Source: CAYJPV01 sp964372095 (lineage in GTDB: Bacteria; Acidobacteriota; Vicinamibacteria; Vicinamibacterales; JAKQTR01). From it: a stretch of 64,000 bases of DNA. The notes under the pieces were generated by a model, which was not told the DNA's origin, searched no databases, and was given only the letters and a program-made list of their open reading frames with translations. The number at the start of each line of letters is the position of its first letter. Position 1 is the first letter of the stretch. Shown piece after piece: positions 7,520 to 14,926 of the stretch. The position numbers and the translations under genes were made by a program. Location of the stretch: positions 1 through 64,000 of the forward strand of contig CAYJPV010000020.1 of the NCBI GenBank assembly GCA_964372095.1. Reading direction: 5' to 3'.

Positions 7520-9474
7520 ACGAGCCGGCCACACTGACGCGTCGTGTGCGGGCCACGCTGACCGCTGCCCTCGTGGGTGGCGTCGTCGCGAGCGCGGTCA
7601 TCGCGGTGCTGTCTCTCCGGGACCCCGGGGTACGCCTCGAGATGACCGGACCGCATCCGCCGGTGGTCACCGGCGTGTACCCGTCCGAGCGGTCTGATCA
7701 GCTGACCTTCGCCTGGAGCGGTGCGGCTGCGCGGCTGGTGCTGCCTGGAGCCGACCGGCGCGTCGCGTGGGTCTGCGGCGCCCGCGTCATCAACTGGCGG
7801 CCGCCGTCCGCCGGCCCCGCCGCGGTCCGCGTCACCGCCGGGGCCGAGATCTTCGCCACGACGGTGGCCGATGCAGAGGCGACAGTCTCGTTCACGGTTC
7901 CGGCCTCGACGGCGGGCGATCCGTTCGACGTGACCCTCGCGGTGACGCCCACGTTCCGGCCGGGCCCCCAGGATCCCCGCGACCTGGGGCTCGCGTTCGA
8001 CTGGATCCGCTGCGAACCGTCACCGGGCGCCAGGGCCTGGCCTCCCGCCGCCGCGCTGGCGCGCGGCGCCGCCACGTCCGCCCTGCTCGGGGCGGCCATC
8101 GGCGCGGCAGGCGTGGCTGCGACACCCGCCGCCCTGATCGCCGGCGGTGCGGGCGTCGTGCACGGGATCACCGCCACGCTCGGGCTCGCGCCCTTCGCGC
8201 CCGGTCCGCCTTTTGTCGTGCTCCTGGTGGTGGTGCTGATCTTCCTGGCGCCGCTGTGGGTGACGGAGGTGACCGGCTGGCACGTTCCGTCCGCCGCGGG
8301 GCGGGTGGCCGTGGCGCTGTCCGCCGCAGCCTGTTTCCTGAAGCTGGGATTCATCCTGCATCCCGGCAAACCCCTGGTCGACGCCCTCTTCCACGCGCAC
8401 CGGCTCCAGGCGGTGTTGGGCGGCGAGTTCTACTTCACGCAGTTGTCGACCAGTGCGACGCCGTTCCCGTACGCCATCGGCTTGTACCTCTTCGCCGCCC
8501 CGTGGTCCGTCCTGACGCACGACCACGTCACGCTGCTCCGCACCGTCGTGTACGCGGCCGAGGCCGGAGCAGGCCTGCTCCTCTACGCCATGCTCGCCCG
8601 CGCGTGGCAGTCGAAGGCCGCCGGCGTCGTGGCCGTCGCCTTGTTCCACCTGGTTCCACTGCCCTACACCGTCATCGGCAACGCCAACCTCACCAACGCC
8701 TTCGGGCAATCGGCCTCGCTGGCGGTGCTCGCGGCGGCGACGATCGGCGGCTTCGTCCCTCTCCGCATCGCCACCGCGCTGCTGTTCGTCGCCCTGACTG
8801 CCCTGGCCTTCATCTCGCACGTGAGCATCGTGGTCCTGCTGGGATCGACGTTGGCCGTGTTGGGCGGCGTGTCCTGGTGGATCGGCGATCGTGACATGCG
8901 CGCCCAGACGCGCCGCGTGCTGGCGGCGGGCCTGGTGGGGGCGCTGCTGGCCGTGGTGCTGTACTGGGGCCACTTCGGCGATGTCTACGCCGCGCAACTC
9001 GCGCGGACGCGCGTCGGCGCGGCAATCGGGCTCACGGCTCCGGCCGCGCCCGCACACGACACCCGGGCGGACGCGAAGCCGGCCAGGCGCCCGTTCACCT
9101 ACACCGGCCCGGCTGTCGCACGCCAGGTCGTGCGGGACTTCGGCTGGCCGATGCTGGCACTGGCGGTGGCGGGCGCGTGGGAGAGCCTGCGGCGCCGCGA
9201 CCGGCTGGCGGCGCTCATCGTCACCCAGGTGGGGATCGCGGCGGTGTTCCTGGCACTCGGTGCCCTGGCTCCGATTGCCGAGCGGATGCAGCAGGACATC
9301 TGGGAGTTCATGGGTCGCGTCGATCTCGCCACCAGCGGCGCCGTCGTGATGCTGGCGGCCGTCGGCGCCGAGCGGGCATGGCGGGCGGGCCTCGTGGGCC
9401 GCGTCGTGGCGGTCGCGCTCGCCGGGGCGGTCGTCATCCCGGCCGCCCGGGCGATCCAGGCCTGGTTTCCCTGA
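7516..9474 (+). CDS. Polytopic membrane protein, possible GT-C-type transferase
   Basis: The 652-aa protein has one N-terminal membrane segment (about 13-31), a soluble extracytoplasmic region of about 130 residues, then roughly ten hydrophobic helices from about residue 175 to the C-terminus. This topology resembles GT-C glycosyltransferases or the uncharacterised membrane proteins found with them, but no catalytic motif is clear. HAHRLQAVLGGEFYFTQLS, near residue 295, resembles the first-loop region of such enzymes. Translation overlaps hutI by 4 bp. The stop codon abuts the stop of the convergent minus-strand gene with no base between. Function is not assigned. Confidence 0.7.
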   Translation: MNEPATLTRRVRATLTAALVGGVVASAVIAVLSLRDPGVRLEMTGPHPPVVTGVYPSERSDQLTFAWSGAAARLVLPGADRRVAWVCGARVINWRPPSAGPAAVRVTAGAEIFATTVADAEATVSFTVPASTAGDPFDVTLAVTPTFRPGPQDPRDLGLAFDWIRCEPSPGARAWPPAAALARGAATSALLGAAIGAAGVAATPAALIAGGAGVVHGITATLGLAPFAPGPPFVVLLVVVLIFLAPLWVTEVTGWHVPSAAGRVAVALSAAACFLKLGFILHPGKPLVDALFHAHRLQAVLGGEFYFTQLSTSATPFPYAIGLYLFAAPWSVLTHDHVTLLRTVVYAAEAGAGLLLYAMLARAWQSKAAGVVAVALFHLVPLPYTVIGNANLTNAFGQSASLAVLAAATIGGFVPLRIATALLFVALTALAFISHVSIVVLLGSTLAVLGGVSWWIGDRDMRAQTRRVLAAGLVGALLAVVLYWGHFGDVYAAQLARTRVGAAIGLTAPAAPAHDTRADAKPARRPFTYTGPAVARQVVRDFGWPMLALAVAGAWESLRRRDRLAALIVTQVGIAAVFLALGALAPIAERMQQDIWEFMGRVDLATSGAVVMLAAVGAERAWRAGLVGRVVAVALAGAVVIPAARAIQAWFP

Positions 9475-9831
9475 TTATCGTCGCGGCACCCCGCCCGACG
9501 GCACGATCCACCCGTGCGCGTGGACTTCAAAACGCCAGGGATAATGGTACCGGGGCAGGATCTCGATCGTGCGGACGTAGGCCAGGTCCACGTAGACGTG
9601 TTCCGCCTGGATGCGGATCGCCACGTCGTCCACGTTGACCGGGATACGGAAGCGGGTGGCGGCATCGGCGACAGCCGCCCGCACCTCGGGTTCCGTGGTG
9701 CGGACGGCCCGCTGTGCGACTTTGTCCACCTCGTCCGAGAACCGGTAGTGGTCCAGACTGACCTGTCCCGTCCGATAGACGGCAAGCAGCAGGAGGGCCA
9801 CGAGGACGAGCCGGATCAGACGTGCGATCAT
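9475..9831 (-). CDS. DUF4845-like membrane-anchored protein
   Basis: The 118-aa protein has a single N-terminal membrane anchor (IARLIRLVLVALLLLAVY) and a small extracytoplasmic domain with a predicted mixed alpha/beta pattern. It resembles DUF4845, a family often encoded directly after lepB in proteobacteria, which supports the call. The ATG at 9831 overlaps the lepB stop codon (TGATG), so they are translationally coupled. The open frame extends upstream into lepB, but the hydrophobic anchor right after this ATG favours the shorter form. The role is unknown. Confidence 0.65.
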   Translation of the reverse strand: MIARLIRLVLVALLLLAVYRTGQVSLDHYRFSDEVDKVAQRAVRTTEPEVRAAVADAATRFRIPVNVDDVAIRIQAEHVYVDLAYVRTIEILPRYHYPWRFEVHAHGWIVPSGGVPRR

Positions 9832-10469
9832 CAGTGAATCTGATGCAGCAGGCGGCTCCAGCGCGTGCCGGTCACCGCCCCCGCCATCCCTCCGCCGGGT
9901 TCGAACGACCAATAAATGAACAGGGCCCTGCCCTTCACGTAGTCCCGGGGGAGGAACCCCCAGTACCGTGAATCCTGGGAGTTGTCGCGGTTATCGCCCA
10001 TCATGAAGTACGCGTGCGGGGGCACCGTGACGGGCCCGTACGTGTCGCGCACATCGCCGGGGAACGCGTCGGCCAGGCTGCCGTCCGGCCTCGGCAGGTA
10101 GTGGGCGTACGGCTCGTCGAGCAGCGCGCCATTGATGTACACCCGGTGGCTCTTCAGTTCGACGGTGTCGCCCGGCAACCCGATCACCCGTTTGATGAAG
10201 TCACGCTCGGTGTCTTCGGGGTACTTGAACACCACCACGTCCCCGCGGCGGATGTCCCGCGTCGGCAGCACGGCCCGCTCGGCGCCGCCGGGGCTGAAGA
10301 CGAACTTGTTCACGAGCAGATGATCGCCGATGAGCAGGTTCGGCTCCATCGAGCCGGTGGGAATCTTGAACGCCTGCACGACGAACGTGCGGATGAACAA
10401 CGCCATGATGACCGCGATGACGATCGACTCGAAGTACTCGCGGGCCACGGATTTCCGGAAAGTCGTCAC
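9831..10469 (-). CDS. lepB: Signal peptidase I
   Basis: The 212-aa type I signal peptidase cleaves secretory leader peptides at the outer face of the inner membrane. A membrane anchor spans about residues 14-32. The catalytic Ser is in PTGSMEPNLL (about Ser40) and the general-base Lys is in FIKRVIGLPGD (about Lys93). The MMGDNRDNSQDSRYWG box near residue 160 is the third family signature. The GTG start at 10469 overlaps the lepA stop as GTGA. The lepA-lepB pairing is a classical operon. A C-terminal extension rich in Gly and Arg is not conserved. Confidence 0.96.
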   Translation of the reverse strand: MTTFRKSVAREYFESIVIAVIMALFIRTFVVQAFKIPTGSMEPNLLIGDHLLVNKFVFSPGGAERAVLPTRDIRRGDVVVFKYPEDTERDFIKRVIGLPGDTVELKSHRVYINGALLDEPYAHYLPRPDGSLADAFPGDVRDTYGPVTVPPHAYFMMGDNRDNSQDSRYWGFLPRDYVKGRALFIYWSFEPGGGMAGAVTGTRWSRLLHQIH

Positions 10470-12277
10470 GAATCCTCCGTTCCGATCTTGAGCACGGCGA
10501 GAAAGGCCTCCTGCGGAATTTCGACGCGGCCCACGCGTTTCATCCGTTTCTTGCCTTCTTTCTGCTTTTCGAGCAGCTTGCGCTTCCGTGTGATGTCGCC
10601 GCCGTAACACTTGGCCAGCACGTTCTTGCGCATGGCCTTGACCGACTCGCGGGCGACGATACGCCCGCCGATCGCCGCCTGGATGGCCACCTCGAACATC
10701 TGGCGGGGAATGAGCTCGCGCATCTTGCTCGCGAGGGCCTTGCCGCGCGGGTACGCCGAATCGGCGTGGCAGATGGTCGAGAGCGCGTCCACCGGGTCGC
10801 CGTTCACCAGGATGTCGAGTTTCACGAGCTTCGAATCCCAGTACCCGCTGACGTGGTAGTCGAGCGACGCGTACCCGCGGGAGATGGTCTTCAGCTTGTC
10901 GTAGAAGTCGAGCACGACCTCGTTGAACGGCATCTCGTAGGTGATGAGGACGCGGTTCGCCGAGACGTACTCCAGGGCTTTCTGGATGCCGCGTTTCTCC
11001 TGGCAGAGCTGCAGGATACCGCCCACGAACTCCGAGGGGGTGAGCATCATCGCCTTGATGACCGGCTCCTCGAACTTCGAGATGCTGCCCGGATCGGGCA
11101 GTTTCGCGGGGCTGTCCACCTCCATCACCTGCCCGTCGGTCGTCGTGATCCGGTACAGCACCCCTGGAGCGGTGGTCACCAGATCCATGTCGAATTCGCG
11201 TTCGAGGCGTTCCTGGACGATCTCCATGTGGAGCAGTCCCAGGAACCCGCAGCGGAACCCGAACCCCAGGGCCGCCGACGACTCCGGCTCGTAGAAGAAC
11301 GACGCGTCGTTGAGGCGGAGTTTCTCGAGGGCGTCGCGCAGTTGCGGGTACTCGTGGCCTTCCACGGGGTACAACCCGGCGAACACCATCGGCTTGAGGG
11401 CGCGGAAACCGGGAAACGGCTCGGCGCACGGCCTCGCCACCTCGGTAATCGTGTCGCCGATCCTGGCGTCGGTCACCTTCTTGATGGACGCGGTGACGAA
11501 CCCGACGTCGCCGACACCCAGTTCGGCCACCTGCACCGGCTTGGGCGTGAAGTGGCCGACCTGCTCGATCTCGTACTCCTGGCCTTCGGCCATCAGCCGC
11601 ACCTTCATCTTCGGGCGCAGCACGCCGTCCAGCACGCGGGCGACGATGACGACGCCGCGGTAGGCGTCGTACCAGGAGTCGAAGATCAGGGCTTTCAGCG
11701 GCGCCTGCGGGTCCCCCACCGGCGGCGGCAGGCGCTCGACGATGGATTCGAGCACGTCGACGACGCCCGCGCCGGACTTGGCGCTGGCGAGGATCGCGTG
11801 GGACGGGTCGAGACCGATGATGTCGGCGATCTGGCGCCGCGTCTCCTCGGGCTGGGCGCCGGGCAGGTCGATCTTGTTGATGACCGGGACGATCTCGAGG
11901 CCGTTGTCCACCGCGAGGTACGCGTTGGCCAGCGTCTGGGCCTCCACGCCCTGGGACGCGTCCACGAGCAGCACCGCCCCTTCGCACGCGGCGAGGGACC
12001 GCGTGACTTCGTACGAGAAGTCCACGTGTCCGGGCGTGTCGATGAGGTTGAGGATGTAGGTGCGGCCGTCGAGGGCCTTGTACTCCAGGCGAACCGGATG
12101 GGCCTTGATGGTGATGCCGCGCTCGCGCTCCAGGTCCATCGAGTCGAGGACCTGGGCTTCCGTCATCTCGCGGGGCTGCAGCGCACCCGTGGTTTCCAGA
12201 AACCGGTCGGCAAGGGTCGACTTGCCGTGGTCGATGTGGGCAATGATGGCAAAGTTACGAATAAACTGCTGATCCAT
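10466..12277 (-). CDS. lepA: Elongation factor 4 (LepA)
   Basis: The 603-aa translational GTPase acts on ribosomes, with proposed roles in back-translocation, 30S maturation and stress translation. The G1 motif AHIDHGKST lies at about residues 14-22, followed by RERGIT (G2), DTPGH (G3) and NKIDLP (G4). The C-terminal LepA-specific domain includes KCYGGDITRKRKLLEKQKEGKKRMK (in pieces), the family hallmark. Length matches (about 600). The ATG at 12277 gives the canonical N-terminus (M-D-Q-Q-F-I-R-N-F-A). Upstream lies the assembly gap, so the promoter cannot be defined, although an AT-rich TATATT occurs about 35 nt before the start. Confidence 0.97.
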   Translation of the reverse strand: MDQQFIRNFAIIAHIDHGKSTLADRFLETTGALQPREMTEAQVLDSMDLERERGITIKAHPVRLEYKALDGRTYILNLIDTPGHVDFSYEVTRSLAACEGAVLLVDASQGVEAQTLANAYLAVDNGLEIVPVINKIDLPGAQPEETRRQIADIIGLDPSHAILASAKSGAGVVDVLESIVERLPPPVGDPQAPLKALIFDSWYDAYRGVVIVARVLDGVLRPKMKVRLMAEGQEYEIEQVGHFTPKPVQVAELGVGDVGFVTASIKKVTDARIGDTITEVARPCAEPFPGFRALKPMVFAGLYPVEGHEYPQLRDALEKLRLNDASFFYEPESSAALGFGFRCGFLGLLHMEIVQERLEREFDMDLVTTAPGVLYRITTTDGQVMEVDSPAKLPDPGSISKFEEPVIKAMMLTPSEFVGGILQLCQEKRGIQKALEYVSANRVLITYEMPFNEVVLDFYDKLKTISRGYASLDYHVSGYWDSKLVKLDILVNGDPVDALSTICHADSAYPRGKALASKMRELIPRQMFEVAIQAAIGGRIVARESVKAMRKNVLAKCYGGDITRKRKLLEKQKEGKKRMKRVGRVEIPQEAFLAVLKIGTEDS

Positions 12278-12309
12278 GAAGTCTAACGATGATACCGGGG
12301 TGGGGCCAA

Positions 12310-12412
<103 letters not shown>

Positions 12413-12817
12413 GCGCAGGGGTTTGTAGATCAGTCCCACGATCGCGCCGTAGACGCCCATCTCCACGATGGTATCGACCACCCAGGCGATGGCCAGCGCG
12501 CCGGACAGCGGCAGCGTGACGTAGTTCCAGACTACGGAGAAACAGGAGAGCAGCAGCCCGACGATGACGCCGAATCGAAGGCCTTCCAGGGGGCCGGACC
12601 CGCCCTCATACCCCTTGGCGAAGGCGTAGGCGAAGACGAGAAAGCCGAAGGCTGACGCGGCAAACCCGACGACCACGTTCATCTGGTCCTGGGGTCGGAA
12701 CACGGCGGCGTGCCGGGCGTACAGATCGCCCAGCAGCAGCGTGTTCACGAAGGGGCTCACCACCATATAGGCGAGCCAGGCCACCACCGCCCCCGCTACC
12801 ACTCGACCGTAGTGCAT
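12413..12817 (-). CDS. Small four-helix membrane protein, 3' end lost at gap
   Basis: At least 135 codons are legible, starting from an ATG preceded by a good GGAGGA Shine-Dalgarno. Four hydrophobic helices are predicted at about residues 6-24, 47-67, 78-100 and 104-126, with short loops (FRPQDQMN between helices 1 and 2). The last trustworthy residues are YKPLR; beyond that only poly-Gly from the poly-C artefact is read, so the true stop is hidden but probably near. It resembles generic DUF-type inner-membrane proteins with no recognised function. It lies downstream of the GT2 gene, separated by a hairpin. Confidence 0.6.
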
Positions 12818-12875
12818 CACGTCCTCCGATGCGCTCCCGCCGTCGTACGACGCCACTCCTGTCTCAGACGGCAAC

Positions 12876-12905
12876 GCCGGGCTCGAGGGTTCCTCGAAGC
12901 CCGGC
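12876..12905 (-). terminator. Strong hairpin after the GT2 gene
   Basis: GCCGGGCT/AGCCCGGC plus CGAGG/CCTCG form a 13-bp stem with one bulged A around a GTT loop (in plus-strand reading). It begins about 30 nt after the GT2 stop on the minus strand. No U-run follows, so it may act with Rho or as an mRNA-stabilising structure. Confidence 0.6.
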
Positions 12906-12936
12906 GGGGATTGAGTCGAGTCCGGCGCGCGCGCCG

Positions 12937-14430
12937 CTACTTGACGACTTCGGTCTTCAGCGGCACGTTGTGGCCGCCGAACTGCTGAATGACCGAGAGC
13001 AGTCCGGTATAGAGGAATCCCACCTGGAACAGGACGAGGAACGGCAACGTCCCGTAGATCCCGTTCGACAGCGCGTAGACCACGGTCATGGTGAAGTAGA
13101 GGCCAAGCGCCACCTCGACCAGGGGCTGGACGGCCGCCAGCTGTCGGTACTTCTTGCCGGCCCAGTCGTCGGCCGCACGCTCGACGCCGTACTTGGGCGT
13201 GCGGGCGAACGCCGACTCGTGGCGGAAGAGGGCCTCGAGCACGGCGCGCGTATTGTTGACGGCGAGACCGATCCCGATCGACATCAGGAACGGGATGTAC
13301 CGCAGCCGGGCTTTCCAGTCGGCGTAGAGCTCGCGCTGCGACACCACGTAGAAATTGGCCACCGACGCCGTCGCCAGGAAGAACAGCGGCACGTCGATCA
13401 GCAACATCTCGTACCAGCCCATGTTGTAGCGGATGACCATCGACGGGAACATCAGGATGGACAGCAGCGACATGAGGAGGTAGTTGAAGTTCGCGGTCAG
13501 GTGGAAAAACGCCTCGGCCTTCACGCCGAAGGGCTGATCGGACTGGAGGATGCTCGGCAGCACCTTGAGGCAGGTCTGGATCGAGCCTTTGGCCCAGCGA
13601 TGCTGCTGCGACTTGAAGGCGTTCATCTCGACGGGCACTTCCGCCGGCGCGACGAGATCCGGCAGGAAGAGGAACTTCCAGCCCTTGAGCTGCGTGCGGT
13701 AGCTGAGGTCCAGGTCTTCGGTCAGCGTATCGTGCTGCCAGCCGCCGCCGTCGTAGATGGCGTCGCGGCGCCACACGCCTGCGGTGCCGTTGAAATTGAA
13801 GAAGTGGCCGGCGCGGTTACGCCCGCCATGCTCGAGCACGAAATGGCCGTCGAGCAGCATCGACTGCGCCTTGGTCAGCAGGGAATAATCCTGGTTGACA
13901 TGCCCCCAGCGCGCCTGGACGAGCGCGACCTTCGGGTCGATGAAGTACGGCACCGTTTTCAGCAGGAAGTCTTCGCTGGGAATGAAGTCCGCGTCGAAGA
14001 TCGCGATGAACCGTCCCGTGGCCACGCGCATCGCCGCGTCGAGGGCCCCGGCCTTGTAGCCGGTGCGATCGGTCCGGTGCAGGTACTTGACGTTGTGGCC
14101 CTGCGCCACGCACCGCGCCACCGCACGTTTGGCCACCTCGACGGTTTCGTCCGTCGAGTCGTCGAGCACCTGGATCTCCAGCAGTTCGGGTGGGTATTGG
14201 ATCTTGACCGTCGCGGCCAGCAGACGGTCGATCACGTACATTTCGTTGTAGATCGGCAACTGGATGGTGACGGGCGGCAGCGGGCCGTCCCAGGCCGGCG
14301 GAGGGCCAGGTACCTTGTCCTTGTTGGACATGTAGGCATACACCAGGTAGTACCGGTGCCAGCCGTACATGCCAAGAATGACAAGAATGAAGAAATACGA
14401 CCCGAGGATCAACGTTTCAAATGGGGTCAT
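12937..14430 (-). CDS. Cellulose-synthase-like processive GT2 glycosyltransferase
   Basis: The 497-aa membrane glycosyltransferase has an N-terminal helix (about 6-26), a GT-A catalytic domain with VLDDSTDET, the DAD metal-binding motif in FDADFIP, TEDLDLSYR and the processivity motif QQHRWAKG, then four or five C-terminal helices. This signature set defines the cellulose/mannan synthase-like group, which builds beta-linked polysaccharides across the inner membrane. No PilZ domain and no bcsB, bcsC or bcsZ partner is seen, so the product is not assignable. The ATG at 14430 is chosen because a clear promoter (14477-14505) lies between it and the longer upstream frame. Confidence 0.85.
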   Translation of the reverse strand: MTPFETLILGSYFFILVILGMYGWHRYYLVYAYMSNKDKVPGPPPAWDGPLPPVTIQLPIYNEMYVIDRLLAATVKIQYPPELLEIQVLDDSTDETVEVAKRAVARCVAQGHNVKYLHRTDRTGYKAGALDAAMRVATGRFIAIFDADFIPSEDFLLKTVPYFIDPKVALVQARWGHVNQDYSLLTKAQSMLLDGHFVLEHGGRNRAGHFFNFNGTAGVWRRDAIYDGGGWQHDTLTEDLDLSYRTQLKGWKFLFLPDLVAPAEVPVEMNAFKSQQHRWAKGSIQTCLKVLPSILQSDQPFGVKAEAFFHLTANFNYLLMSLLSILMFPSMVIRYNMGWYEMLLIDVPLFFLATASVANFYVVSQRELYADWKARLRYIPFLMSIGIGLAVNNTRAVLEALFRHESAFARTPKYGVERAADDWAGKKYRQLAAVQPLVEVALGLYFTMTVVYALSNGIYGTLPFLVLFQVGFLYTGLLSVIQQFGGHNVPLKTEVVK

Positions 14431-14476
14431 GCGACACCAGGTCCCGTCACTGTCAGTCTCTGAAGCACAATCTGTA

Positions 14477-14505
14477 ATTATAGTCTTCGCTCCGGGGGAA
14501 CTCAA
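14477..14505 (-). promoter_or_regulatory. Sigma-70 promoter of the GT2 gene
   Basis: Read on the minus strand, TTGAGT (-35) is followed by a 17-nt spacer and a perfect TATAAT (-10). The predicted start lies about 40 nt before the GT2 ATG. This is one of the best sigma-70 matches in the window and sits directly after the heptamer array. Confidence 0.8.
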
Positions 14506-14510
14506 ACTGG

Positions 14511-14549
14511 CGATCGGCTATCGGCCTAGCCTCTAGCCTCTAGCCTCTG
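14511..14549. repeat. Heptamer array between GT2 and receptor 1
   Basis: On the minus strand the units are AGAGGCT three times followed by degenerate AGGCCGA and TAGCCGA. The TAGAGGC form is identical to the unit at position 1-35, 14.5 kb away. The plus-strand reading CCTCTAG is the same unit. Confidence 0.85.
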
Positions 14550-14841
14550 GATCCAAATAGTCGTCGATCCCGCCTCCGGCTGATCTCCCGGGAACATTCG
14601 GATCCGATTCGTATCGCGCCAGATGTTTCGCGTTGGCTTCCTTCCTGTTTACCAACCCCATCCGCATATGCCCGTCGTGCCTGTGTCCGGGGCACACGCC
14701 CTGCCCGTACGAATCGTTGAATCGCCGGGAGCCCGGGATCTTCAGATTTCCGGAGCGTGTACGCCTCCCGGACGGCCGGAAACGTGCCTTCAGCGCCCCG
14801 GAGTGCCGCCTGGCGCGTTGCGGCGGGACGTACACGCGCAC
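14533..14841 (-). CDS. Possible small protein, uncertain
   Basis: A 102-codon frame with GTG start ends at a TAG inside the heptamer array. Its C-terminal half (for example RKEANAKHLARYESDPNVPG) has a normal-looking composition, and several confirmed genes in this window also end directly at a heptamer array. Against it: no Shine-Dalgarno sequence, no recognised family, a less GC-rich third codon position than neighbours, and overlap with the leader of receptor 1. It may be a gene remnant or chance. Confidence 0.25.
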   Translation of the reverse strand: MRVYVPPQRARRHSGALKARFRPSGRRTRSGNLKIPGSRRFNDSYGQGVCPGHRHDGHMRMGLVNRKEANAKHLARYESDPNVPGRSAGGGIDDYLDPEARG

Positions 14842-14926
14842 TTTCGGGCCAAAACTCGCGTGGCACGAATCTGGCCTTGTCGGCAGGCAGCCCTCATGGG
14901 AGAGGGTCTCACGAAGGAGGTTACTG

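Larger units (their letters stand above)
14431..14926. other. Intergenic region between GT2 and receptor 1
   Basis: This 496-bp divergent spacer holds the GT2 promoter, a heptamer array at 14511-14549 and, on the minus strand, an open frame ending at 14533. GC content is lower than in the flanking genes. No promoter could be identified for the plus-strand receptor, although its Shine-Dalgarno sequence AAGGAGG at 14914-14920 is strong. Confidence 0.6.

Noticed and set aside
14633..14926. N-terminal extension of receptor 1 with several Cys
   Set aside because: The signal peptide and AAGGAGG site at 14927 show the true start; the extension has no conserved domain.
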